This document shows, piece by piece, positions 33,995-42,495 of a stretch of DNA of 64,000 nt. The notes beneath the pieces were generated by a model, which worked only from the letters and a program-made list of their open reading frames with translations, was not told the origin of the DNA and ran no database searches. The translations under genes were made by a program, and so were the position numbers. Positions within the stretch are counted from its first letter, which is position 1, and every line of letters begins with the position of its first letter. Source of the DNA: Bacteroidota bacterium (GTDB taxonomy: Bacteria; Bacteroidota; Bacteroidia; Bacteroidales; Prolixibacteraceae); assembly GCA_030684645.1 (NCBI GenBank), contig JAUXUF010000311.1, positions 1-64,000 on the forward strand, read 5' to 3'.

Positions 33995-35626
33995 ATGTCG
34001 ATAGAAAACCGGATCAGAATATTCATTATTCTCATAGCCCTTCTTTTGTTCTTACCTTTTAATGGATTAGTCCATTTGTTTGACTGGGATGAAATCAATT
34101 TTGCAGAATCGGCCCGTGAGATGATAACGACCGGGGATTACAGTACTGTACGAATCAATTTTATCCCTTTCTGGGAAAAACCGCCCTTTTTTATTTGGAT
34201 GCAAGTGATTAGCATGCAGCTGTTTGGTATTAATGAGTTTGCCGCCCGGTTCCCGAATGCAATTTGCGGAGTGTTAAGTTTGCTGGTTTTGTTTGAAATT
34301 GGAACCGGATTAAAGAACTACAAATTTGGATTGGCCTGGACCATGGCTTATGGCGCATCGATTCTGCCTTTCTTGTATTTCAAATCAGGAATTATCGATC
34401 CCTGGTTTAACCTGTTTATTTTCTCAGCCATCTATTTCGCGTTCAAATACCTCACTCAACGGGAAGCGAACCGAAAGGCAACTATCAATATGATTTTATC
34501 GGCTGGTATCCTTGGTTTGGCAACCCTGACGAAAGGCCCGGTGGCCATCTTGTTGTTCGGAGTTCCCATATTCCTGTTTTTACTGATCGAACGAAAATTT
34601 AAACTTTTGAAATGGGTTGATATCTTACTATTTTCTCTGGTATTATTTTTTACCGGAGGCGCCTATCACCTCTATCAGATTTTCTCTGGAAACTGGAAAT
34701 TGGTCGTTGATTTTATCGATTACCAGTTGAAACTGATGAAAACAGAAGATGCCGGACATGGTGGCAGTATCTTTTATCATCCATTGGTACTGTTTGTCGG
34801 AATGTTTCCAACTTCAATTTTGGCTTTCCGGGCTTTCTTCAATAAAAGCATTGAAAACAATGACTACCGAAAATTGATGATTGTATTATTTTGTGTTGTA
34901 TTGGTAATTTTTAGTTTAATCAAAACTAAGATTGTCCATTACAGCTCATTATGCTATTTCCCTTTGAGTTACCTGGCAGCAGTTTCGATTTATGATATTT
35001 ATATTAACAAGGCAACCTTAAGTAAGCTGGGGAAAACATTTATTCTAGTGGTAGGATCAATTTGGGCCATCACTCCGGGTATCGTACAACTCGTTGCAAC
35101 CAGAATCCCTGCCGATGTCCTTAAAAAATATATAAAAGATGATTTTGCCATTGCTTGTATTGATACTGCCGTTCATTGGAGCGGGTTCGAGTTTCTGATA
35201 GGGTTGGCGTTTGGAATAGGTCTGATCGTAGCTGTTTTTTACCTGAAAGGTACCAAACAAATTTTAGCCATATACGGCAGTACTGCCTTGTTCGTTTTTC
35301 TGTTCATGTTACTGTTGGTTCCCAAAATTGAAAAGTATTCACAAGGACCGGCTATCGGGTTTATTTCTGCGTTTGAAGGAAAACCTGTTTGGATTTCAAC
35401 TTTGGGTTATAAAAGTTATGCTCCTTATTTCTACTCCGGAAAAACCAGTAGAGCCTGTCCCGAAGGTGATGAGGAAGAATTTTTGTTGCATGGCAAAACC
35501 GGCCGCGAAGTCTATTTTGTCGCCAAAATAACAGGAGTGCAGGAGTTTATGGATAAAAATCCTCAATTGGTTATTATTGAAAAAAAAGGTGGTTTTGTAT
35601 TGATTAAACGAGTTGTCATTCAATAA
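33995..35626 (+). CDS. ArnT-like GT39-family membrane glycosyltransferase
   Basis: 543 residues, many membrane helices. The first periplasmic loop has the catalytic acidic pair (FDWDEINFAESAREM) and FWEKPPFFIWMQ, as in GT39/PMT-type enzymes including ArnT. The family moves a sugar from a polyprenyl phosphate donor to lipid A or proteins at the outer face of the inner membrane. Co-orientation and a 20-nt gap with the PAP2 gene suggest lipid A or surface glycan modification. The acceptor is unknown. Confidence 0.87.
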   Translation: MSIENRIRIFIILIALLLFLPFNGLVHLFDWDEINFAESAREMITTGDYSTVRINFIPFWEKPPFFIWMQVISMQLFGINEFAARFPNAICGVLSLLVLFEIGTGLKNYKFGLAWTMAYGASILPFLYFKSGIIDPWFNLFIFSAIYFAFKYLTQREANRKATINMILSAGILGLATLTKGPVAILLFGVPIFLFLLIERKFKLLKWVDILLFSLVLFFTGGAYHLYQIFSGNWKLVVDFIDYQLKLMKTEDAGHGGSIFYHPLVLFVGMFPTSILAFRAFFNKSIENNDYRKLMIVLFCVVLVIFSLIKTKIVHYSSLCYFPLSYLAAVSIYDIYINKATLSKLGKTFILVVGSIWAITPGIVQLVATRIPADVLKKYIKDDFAIACIDTAVHWSGFEFLIGLAFGIGLIVAVFYLKGTKQILAIYGSTALFVFLFMLLLVPKIEKYSQGPAIGFISAFEGKPVWISTLGYKSYAPYFYSGKTSRACPEGDEEEFLLHGKTGREVYFVAKITGVQEFMDKNPQLVIIEKKGGFVLIKRVVIQ

Positions 35627-35776
35627 TTGGTGAATTGGAAACAGGCCAACCCGAAACCTCTATTTCAGATACAAGTCAGTTTTTGTCTAAAACGACACCG
35701 CTTTTAAATTTCAGGGATCACAAAAGATAAATCAATTTTTAGCGTTAATATTGTGAACTGTTAAAGAATTTAAGGA

Positions 35777-37081
35777 ATGAATAGATATAAAATTTTAGTT
35801 GGAATACTTTTTATTAGCTGTTTTATTTTGGTTTCAGAAACCGGGTTTGCCCAGATTACATCTGATGCTGATGCGGTTGTGCCAACAGAATATTCATCCG
35901 GAAGTCAGGATAAAATCCATGTTTTTTGTGGCGCCAAGGGCGATCAGAACGCTTCGTTAACAGCAACCGCACCAAACGGAGAAACCGGAAGTTTTGAATG
36001 GCTGAAATACAATTCCCTGACTGGAATTTTTGATTTTTTCTCCAGCGATTTGTCGGGCAATACCACTTCAACGATTTCGAATCTTGCAGATGGCTGTTAC
36101 CGGGTACATATTACTTCCACTTCCGGAGTAAAGACTTATACAGCCTGGGGTTTTAATAATTATATTGAAGCAAAGGCTGAGATTACGGAATCGGATTGCA
36201 CTTCGTTTACCTTGAAAGGAACTATTGATCCGCTTGCAACATTGACTTATGTCGATCTGCCGACCGGGCAATCGAAGGTATTAGCTAAAGATATTCAAGT
36301 CAAATGGCTGGATGGAAATGTTGTAGTTAGTCGGGTGATTGTTTCAAAAGTATATGATCCTCCGACAAAAGATACCGGTTATACTCTTGACGTTACCGAT
36401 AGGTTTGGATGTATGGTCACGGCTGAAGCCACATACATTTCAATCGTCACCAAAGCGCTGTTTTCGGTAAGTGTTGATAAGGGAGAAGCGCCGCTGGAAG
36501 TTACTTTCAACAATGAGTCGGAGAATGGCGATCCCGGTAAATATGAATGGTTTATATTCAAAGATATAGACGAAATAAAGCGGGAGGCTTTAAAAAACCC
36601 GGGTTCGGTCATCGACAGTATTCTTGAGAAAATGACTAATGATAGCCCGGTTTATACCTTCGAAAACTCCGGAAAATACCAGGTTAAACTGGTTTCCCAA
36701 AAAAAATCTGAATTTCATACTTGTTACGATATTGTTTATTTTAAATATATCGTTGCAGATACTTCGTTTGTTGACGCCCCCAATGTGTTTACGCCCAATG
36801 GCGATGGAGTGAATGATGAATTTATCGTCAAATTCTGGTCGATGAAAGAAATCAAAATTTCAATCTTTAATCGCTGGGGTAAATTGCTTCATGTTTGGGA
36901 AAGCAATAATGTGCTGGGTTTCGGCCCGACCATTGAATCGGTTCCTCAATCGGTTTGGGACGGGAAAGTTGGCGGTAAATATGCTACGCCAGGAGTTTAT
37001 TATTATGTGGTTGAAGGTCGTGGTCGTGATAACCTGCGAAAGCGAACGAGCGGATTCTTTCATCTCTTCAGGGATAAGTAG
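35777..37081 (+). CDS. Type IX-secreted protein with PKD-like domain and type B sorting domain
   Basis: 434 residues. A signal peptide (ending ETGFAQ) is followed by beta-rich SprB-like repeats with GxTG-type text (NASLTATAPNGETGSFEW). A PKD-like segment lies near residues 225-320 (GEAPLEVTFNNES). The C-terminus is a gliding-motility-associated (CHU_C) type B sorting domain: NVFTPNGDGVNDEF, IFNRWGKLLHVW, TPGVYYYVV. It should be exported by the type IX system and held at the cell surface. Its ligand or role is unknown. Confidence 0.88.
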   Translation: MNRYKILVGILFISCFILVSETGFAQITSDADAVVPTEYSSGSQDKIHVFCGAKGDQNASLTATAPNGETGSFEWLKYNSLTGIFDFFSSDLSGNTTSTISNLADGCYRVHITSTSGVKTYTAWGFNNYIEAKAEITESDCTSFTLKGTIDPLATLTYVDLPTGQSKVLAKDIQVKWLDGNVVVSRVIVSKVYDPPTKDTGYTLDVTDRFGCMVTAEATYISIVTKALFSVSVDKGEAPLEVTFNNESENGDPGKYEWFIFKDIDEIKREALKNPGSVIDSILEKMTNDSPVYTFENSGKYQVKLVSQKKSEFHTCYDIVYFKYIVADTSFVDAPNVFTPNGDGVNDEFIVKFWSMKEIKISIFNRWGKLLHVWESNNVLGFGPTIESVPQSVWDGKVGGKYATPGVYYYVVEGRGRDNLRKRTSGFFHLFRDK

Positions 37082-37242
37082 AAGATTAAATACAAACTGG
37101 CTTCTGGTAAAAGAGATGTTGGTTTTTTTTATAACCCCGACAGGGTTAGTCAGTACGGATGGCGCATCAAAGCTTGAATTTCCATAGAAATTTTCTTTAT
37201 GACTGGGCAAAATAATATCAACTTGATTTAATATTCTGGAAA

Positions 37243-38379
37243 ATGGAAATCAGCACCGTCGCTTTTTTGACATCCTCCCACTCTCCATTTGATGATCGTA
37301 TTTTTTATCATCAGGCGAAATCTCTTTCCAAGATGTTTAAGGTTGTTATTATTTCGAGTACTGAGAACTTAATAACAACGATTGGAAATATTTCTATTTT
37401 AAGTGACAATAGATACGCATTAGACAAGAAAAAGAAAATCGAATTTTTCAACCAATCTTTAAGTCAATTCGAACCAGAAATAATTATCTGTTCTGAGCCC
37501 TTGCCCATACTTGCAGCTCTCAAATACAAAAAAAATCATAAGAAAGTTAAAATTATTTATGATGTTACGGAGTGGTATCCGTCTAAAAAAAATTTGGAAG
37601 GCCTTCAGTACCATAAAAAGATTTTAACTTTTTTCAAGTTGTTAGGTTTTAATATATATACTTCATCGCATTGCGATGGATTTATCTTCGGAGAATATTA
37701 CAAAAGTTTACCATTTAGATTTTTATTCTGGTTCAAAAAGCAATCTTTAATTAGTTATTATCCCGATTTGTCCTATATTAACTACCAGGAGTCAAAGCTA
37801 AAACCTGGTGAAATTTGCTTAGGTTATACCGGAACAATAAGTGTTGAAAAAGGAATAGGGAATTTTTTTACAGTTGCAACCACATTAAAACGTAAAAAAC
37901 CGGAGATTGCGGTTAAGTTGAAAATTATCGGATGGTGCTTTAATGTTACAGATAAAAATAGCTTCGACAAGTTATGTCAGGAGGCTAAAAATATTGATAT
38001 TGAAATACTTGGCAAGCAAGACTTTGAAACGTTTTCAGACCAGTTGTTGGACGTTGATATCCTTTTTGATCTTCGGGATTTAGATTTTGAAAACAATCAT
38101 TGTTTAGCTATTAAGGTCTTTTATTATGCAGCCTGCGGTAAACCAGTAATTTACTCAGGTATTAAAGCGATTAAGCGTGAGATTGATGTTAATAAATTTG
38201 GTTGTTTTGTAAATCCGACTGATACAGAATTGATATCTGACTATGTGATCAACTATATTGAACATCCAGATTTATACCGTCATCACAGTCAGGTGGCGAG
38301 AAAATTGGCGGAAGAAAATTACAACTGGGAAATTATTGAGCCTCAGTTTATAGATTTTATATCTACGTTTCAATCTTGA
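37243..38379 (+). CDS. Glycosyltransferase family 4-like protein
   Basis: 378 residues. The N-terminal half has the Rossmann-like SSHSPFDDRIFYHQAKSLSK opening seen in GT4 enzymes. The C-terminal half holds LGYTGTISVEKGIGNF and a donor-binding stretch ending AACGKPVIYSGIKA. It would add a sugar to a lipid-linked or surface glycan; the sugar is unknown. It ends 7 nt before a flippase gene and the two share an A/T-richer composition than their neighbours by eye. Confidence 0.85.
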   Translation: MEISTVAFLTSSHSPFDDRIFYHQAKSLSKMFKVVIISSTENLITTIGNISILSDNRYALDKKKKIEFFNQSLSQFEPEIIICSEPLPILAALKYKKNHKKVKIIYDVTEWYPSKKNLEGLQYHKKILTFFKLLGFNIYTSSHCDGFIFGEYYKSLPFRFLFWFKKQSLISYYPDLSYINYQESKLKPGEICLGYTGTISVEKGIGNFFTVATTLKRKKPEIAVKLKIIGWCFNVTDKNSFDKLCQEAKNIDIEILGKQDFETFSDQLLDVDILFDLRDLDFENNHCLAIKVFYYAACGKPVIYSGIKAIKREIDVNKFGCFVNPTDTELISDYVINYIEHPDLYRHHSQVARKLAEENYNWEIIEPQFIDFISTFQS

Positions 38380-38386
38380 AAGTCCT

Positions 38387-39643
38387 ATGTTTCTTCAAAA
38401 CATCTTCAAAACCTTTCTCTCCAAAGTTCTTATACTTTTAATAAACTTTGCAGTACTTACTTTTACAACCAATTATTTTGGGCTGGAGGGACGAGGCCTG
38501 ATTTCAATAATTATGGCAGATTTGGCCATTATCGTAATCTTTAATAATATTCTGGGAGGTAACAGTATTGTTTACTTTATGAACAAGGTAGGATTGTCAC
38601 GGTTAATTTTGCCTGCATTGATTTGGATCATTCTTTCAACCACAATTATTTCATTTGTCTTTTCAATTCTTCATACGCAACAAAGCTATTTTATTCTTTT
38701 GCCAATCACATTGATAACCTCCTTTCTGTCACTTAATTTATTGATATTTATTGGAAAAGAAAAAATACAACTCTTTAATATTTTCAGTCTTCTTCCACCA
38801 TTCTTATTGCTGATTTTCAATCTTGGTTTTATCTACCTGTTCAAAAACAGAACCGTGAACGGCTATTTGTTTTGTTATTTTTTATCGCAGGCTGTTGTGT
38901 TTGTTATTAGTCTGATAATTATAAAACCTTATCTGATAAAACACGAAATAGGAATATCGAAGGGTTTGGTAATAAAGGCATTCAGCTACGGGTGGAAAAA
39001 TGAACTGAGCTCTTTTATTCAGTTTTTAAATTACAGGTTATCCTATTTTTTCATATTGTATTATCAGGACATTACTTCTGTTGGCTTATTTTCTGTTGCA
39101 ATTGTTGTTTCTGAGTCTATTTGGTTGATAGCTAAAAGTATAACAACGGTACAGTATTCAAAAATCGTAAACCTCGATAATCCAAACGGTGCAATTGAAC
39201 TTACAAAAAAGTCAGCCAAACTAAGTCTTTACGCAACTCTTTTTATGCTTATTGTTTTGGCATTAATTCCTTCATGGGTTTTTGGCTTTGTCTTTGGAAA
39301 AGATTTTAGCACGATCAAGCAATTGTTGTTTTTATTGATGCCCGGTATTCTCTCAATTGCTGTATCTAATGTTTACGGACACTATTTCGCCGCGTTAAAT
39401 CAAATGAGAGTCCTAATTATAAAATCCACAATAGGATTAGTATTTACGGTCCTGCTTTCAATCATTTTAATTCCATTGTGGAGCCTTAATGGAGCTTGTA
39501 TTGTTACATCCGTTTCGTATTTAAGCTCTTCAATTTATTTGTTGATCGCCTTTTATAAAACCAGCAAAAACATTCCTGATCTAGAAATAACTGGGCTACC
39601 CGATCCGGAGTATTTAAACTATCCCGACAACTTATCAAAGTAG
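38387..39643 (+). CDS. Polysaccharide flippase-like membrane protein (Wzx/MATE-like)
   Basis: 418 residues with about twelve hydrophobic helices, opening FLSKVLILLINFAVLTFTTNYFGLEGRGLI, a typical start for oligosaccharide flippases. It would move lipid-linked sugar units across the inner membrane. It sits 7 nt after the glycosyltransferase gene and is followed by a hairpin terminator. A full polysaccharide cluster is not present, so these two may be an outlying part. Confidence 0.82.
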   Translation: MFLQNIFKTFLSKVLILLINFAVLTFTTNYFGLEGRGLISIIMADLAIIVIFNNILGGNSIVYFMNKVGLSRLILPALIWIILSTTIISFVFSILHTQQSYFILLPITLITSFLSLNLLIFIGKEKIQLFNIFSLLPPFLLLIFNLGFIYLFKNRTVNGYLFCYFLSQAVVFVISLIIIKPYLIKHEIGISKGLVIKAFSYGWKNELSSFIQFLNYRLSYFFILYYQDITSVGLFSVAIVVSESIWLIAKSITTVQYSKIVNLDNPNGAIELTKKSAKLSLYATLFMLIVLALIPSWVFGFVFGKDFSTIKQLLFLLMPGILSIAVSNVYGHYFAALNQMRVLIIKSTIGLVFTVLLSIILIPLWSLNGACIVTSVSYLSSSIYLLIAFYKTSKNIPDLEITGLPDPEYLNYPDNLSK

Positions 39644-39725
39644 TTTGATCCTGAATGAGTTCATAGGAAACAGGTAGTTAATAAGAATCAAATGTTTCTT
39701 TGCCTTGGTTGCTCCAAAAAACAGA

Positions 39726-39751
39726 AAACCCGGGTGGCATTCCCGGGGTTT
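39726..39751. terminator. Hairpin terminator between convergent flippase and EF-G2 genes
   Basis: AAACCCGGG and CCCGGGGTTT with a 7-nt loop. TCGTTTT follows on plus and TTCTGTTTTTT on minus, so it can serve both convergent genes. Confidence 0.75.
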
Positions 39752-39791
39752 CGTTTTAGTAAAAGAATAGGCATCAGATAGAACTAGGTAT

Positions 39792-41948
39792 TTATTCTTC
39801 TTTTTCTTCGGCTGCGTAGGCTGTCAAAAGTTCGTCCTGTACCTCCTGAGGTACTTTTTCGTAGGCAGCGAATTTCATGTTGAAAACGCCACGTCCACCG
39901 GTAAGTGAACTCAATGAAGTGGAGTATTTGTTCATTTCCTTTAGCGGAACGCGGGCCGTAATTTTTTCATAGCCTTTTTCGCTTCCCATACCCATGATCA
40001 ATGCGCGGCGGCCTTGCAGGTCGCTCATTACATCGCCCATCCGGTCGCCCTGTACCCAAACATCCAGATCATAAATTGGTTCCAGAATTTTTGCCCCGGC
40101 ATTTTTAAAAGCAATACTGAAGGCATTACGACCTGCCAAACGGAAAGATATTTCGTTTGAATCAACCGGGTGCATTTTGCCGTCATAAACGTAAACCCGA
40201 ATATCGCGGGCATACGAACCGGTAAGCGGACCTTCTTCCATTTTTTCCATGATACCTTTAACAATGGCCGGAAGAAAACGGGTGTCAATCGAACCTCCTA
40301 CAATGCAGTTGTGAAAAACCAGTTTGCCTCCCCATGCCATTGGAAATTCCTGAGTGTCGCGAACAGATATTTTTTGCTCCTTGCCGTTCATGATAAACAT
40401 GTTTTTTGGCTGGCTGCCTTCTTCAAACGGTTCAATAATCAGGTGAACTTCGCCAAACTGACCGGAACCGCCCGATTGTTTTTTATGCCTGTAATCACCC
40501 ATTGCCGATTTCGTAATGGTTTCGCGGTATGGAATTTTCGGAGTTTTAAATTCGATGGCGATTTTATGAATGTGGTCGAAGTACCATTTCAAGGTGTTTA
40601 GATGGTATTCTCCCTGACCTTCAACAATTAACTGCTTCAATTCTTTAAAATAATTCACAATATAAGTTGGGTCTTCATCCTTAACTTTGTGCAGGATTTC
40701 ACCCACTTTTTCATCATCAGTTTCTGATAGCGCTTTTATTGCTACCCTGAATTTAGGTTCTGGAAATATGATCGGGGCAAATTTCAGGTCCAATTCTTTT
40801 TCACAAAGCGTTTGGTTGAATTTGGTATCTTTCAGCTTTACGGTGCAACCGATATCCCCGGCAACCAGTTCAGGAACACTGGTGCGATTTTTCCCGGCGG
40901 TTACAAAAAGTTGCGAGATTCTTTCTTTACCATTATTGAAGGTGTTGTACAGATCTTTTCCTTCAGTAACTTTCCCCGACATGACTTTAAAGTACGTAAC
41001 CTCGCCAACATGTGGTTCCAATGCCGTTTTAAACACGAATAATGAAGTTGGATTTGATTCGTTCATTTCAACAGGTTTACCCTGAGTAATTTCCCGCATG
41101 GGTACTTGTGAAGGAGCAGGGGCGATGTTACAAACAAATTCGAGTAATCGGCCAACGCCCATATTTTTCTTGGCAGAAACGCAGAATACAGGGAATAAAT
41201 CGCGTTTGGTCATCCCAATTCTCATTCCTCTGCGCATATCATCTTCTGACAACGAACCCTGTTCAAAATAGAGTTCCATCAATGATTCTTCATTTTCAGC
41301 GGCCATTTCAGCCAGTTCGTTGTGCAATTTATCAGCGCGTACTTTTTCCGAAGCAGGAATATCAAGTACTTCCGGTTTTCCTCCATCAGGGCCGTATTTG
41401 TACAATTTCATTGTTAACACATCAACAATAGAGTTAAATCCGATGCCTGTTTCAACGGGATACTGTACAACGGTTACTTTATTCCCGAATTTGCTTTTTA
41501 AATTATCGACATCCTGGTCATAATTGGCATTCTCATTATCGAGGTGGTTCAATACAAAAATCAGCTTACTATTAGCTGCTTCGGCGTGGCGAAAGGCCGA
41601 TTCTGTTCCGGCGCCAATCCCGGTTGAAGCATCGATAACCATCAGGGCAAGTCCGGCAACCTGAAGGGAAGAAACTACACCCCCGCAAAAATCATCCATC
41701 CCGGGGTTGTCCAGAATATTAATTTTTTTGCCGTTAATTTCGGCATACATGAGCGAGGAAAATACAGAATTGCCGTATTCCTGCTCAATCAGATGATAGT
41801 CGGAAACGGTATTCTTGCTTCCAACATCACCTCTACGGTTTATTACTCCACCCTCGAAAAGCATAGCTTCTGCGAGGGTGGTTTTCCCACTGCCAGCATT
41901 ACCGATTAATGTAATGTTGCGAATTTCTCCAGTTTTATAGACTTTCAT
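39792..41948 (-). CDS. fusA2: EF-G paralogue (EF-G2) with degenerate GTPase motifs
   Basis: 718 residues, all EF-G domains recognisable. The P-loop is kept (GNAGSGKTTL). Other GTPase motifs are altered relative to the canonical EF-G in this same window: switch I GIT becomes [11 protein letters not shown] becomes DNPGMDDF so the catalytic His is Met84, and NKMD becomes NHLD. In Bacteroides thetaiotaomicron an EF-G2 paralogue is reported to promote translocation without GTP hydrolysis under carbon limitation. This gene probably belongs to that class, which is inference from sequence. It is a single-gene unit with a consensus promoter and a terminator. Confidence 0.9.
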   Translation of the reverse strand: MKVYKTGEIRNITLIGNAGSGKTTLAEAMLFEGGVINRRGDVGSKNTVSDYHLIEQEYGNSVFSSLMYAEINGKKINILDNPGMDDFCGGVVSSLQVAGLALMVIDASTGIGAGTESAFRHAEAANSKLIFVLNHLDNENANYDQDVDNLKSKFGNKVTVVQYPVETGIGFNSIVDVLTMKLYKYGPDGGKPEVLDIPASEKVRADKLHNELAEMAAENEESLMELYFEQGSLSEDDMRRGMRIGMTKRDLFPVFCVSAKKNMGVGRLLEFVCNIAPAPSQVPMREITQGKPVEMNESNPTSLFVFKTALEPHVGEVTYFKVMSGKVTEGKDLYNTFNNGKERISQLFVTAGKNRTSVPELVAGDIGCTVKLKDTKFNQTLCEKELDLKFAPIIFPEPKFRVAIKALSETDDEKVGEILHKVKDEDPTYIVNYFKELKQLIVEGQGEYHLNTLKWYFDHIHKIAIEFKTPKIPYRETITKSAMGDYRHKKQSGGSGQFGEVHLIIEPFEEGSQPKNMFIMNGKEQKISVRDTQEFPMAWGGKLVFHNCIVGGSIDTRFLPAIVKGIMEKMEEGPLTGSYARDIRVYVYDGKMHPVDSNEISFRLAGRNAFSIAFKNAGAKILEPIYDLDVWVQGDRMGDVMSDLQGRRALIMGMGSEKGYEKITARVPLKEMNKYSTSLSSLTGGRGVFNMKFAAYEKVPQEVQDELLTAYAAEEKEE

Positions 41949-42017
41949 ATTGACATAGTTAATGGGTTTTTACTCCTTCATTATCAGCTATCTCAGGCTG
42001 TGATTAACAGAGAGGAT

Positions 42018-42047
42018 CAAATTTAGTAATAATTAATTAACAACCAA
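42018..42047 (-). promoter_or_regulatory. Promoter of the EF-G2 gene
   Basis: Minus strand: TTG (42045-42047), exactly 19 nt, TAAATTTG (42018-42025). The leader to the ATG at 41948 would be about 60 nt. Confidence 0.6.
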
Positions 42048-42469
42048 GATGCAGTTGGGTAAGCTGGAATTGTTATAAAAAGTGAAGTTTGTTCCTGAAT
42101 TTAAAGGTTAAGAAAATCAGGTGATTGTGTTTTTAAGGATAATTAACTATTGGCTATAAAAGGCAGTAATACAGTAGAATGTAAAGATAATATGTTGTTG
42201 AATATTTTTTTTAATCGTTCGAAAAATATATTGCGTCAGAATGCTGAGGGTACAACAGGTGTGTGGAAAGTAAGGTGCTGGAAAGCAGTAAAATATACTA
42301 TATTTGAATTTATGCAATATTATGATTTCCCTTATCGAAGATTTTTTTTGATTTCTAAAAGTGTTTAGAAATCTGATCTCCCAATATTTCTGTTTCGCTT
42401 GGCAAGCAGGTCGTTCCACAATTTTAGTAAGATTTTGATTTGGAAATTAGTTGTTTCATATAATTCTGT

Positions 42470-42477
42470 TATTTTTG
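42470..42477 (+). promoter_or_regulatory. Putative -7 box of the peptidase-ABC exporter gene
   Basis: TATTTTTG, full TAnnTTTG match; the nearest TTG is 16 nt upstream, shorter than usual. The ORF-track start (42451) lies upstream of this box, which supports the ATG at 42496. Confidence 0.4.
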
Positions 42478-42495
42478 AGCATCCTAGAACGCGGT

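Larger units (their letters stand above)
41949..42495. other. Divergent intergenic region between EF-G2 and the ABC exporter genes
   Basis: 547 nt, A/T-rich. It contains the fusA2 promoter (42018-42047, minus) and a -7 box for the exporter (42470). An ATG ORF of 58 codons starting at 42192 was checked as a possible exported peptide. It has no double-glycine leader and is not convincing. The overlapping minus-strand 90-codon ORF has odd composition. No RNA gene is seen. Confidence 0.5.

Noticed and set aside
37133-37147. AACCC-GACA-GGGTT hairpin as a terminator
   Set aside because: The T-run precedes the hairpin on plus and becomes an A-run on minus, so neither direction fits; stem of only 5 bp.
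36891-37187. 98-codon ORF overlapping the end of the type IX cargo gene
   Set aside because: It lies in another frame over the conserved sorting domain; no family resemblance.
42150-42368. 72-codon ORF upstream of the peptide exporter as a possible exported peptide
   Set aside because: It starts with TTG; the internal ATG version (58 codons) has no double-glycine or similar leader and its composition is not peptide-like. No support beyond position.
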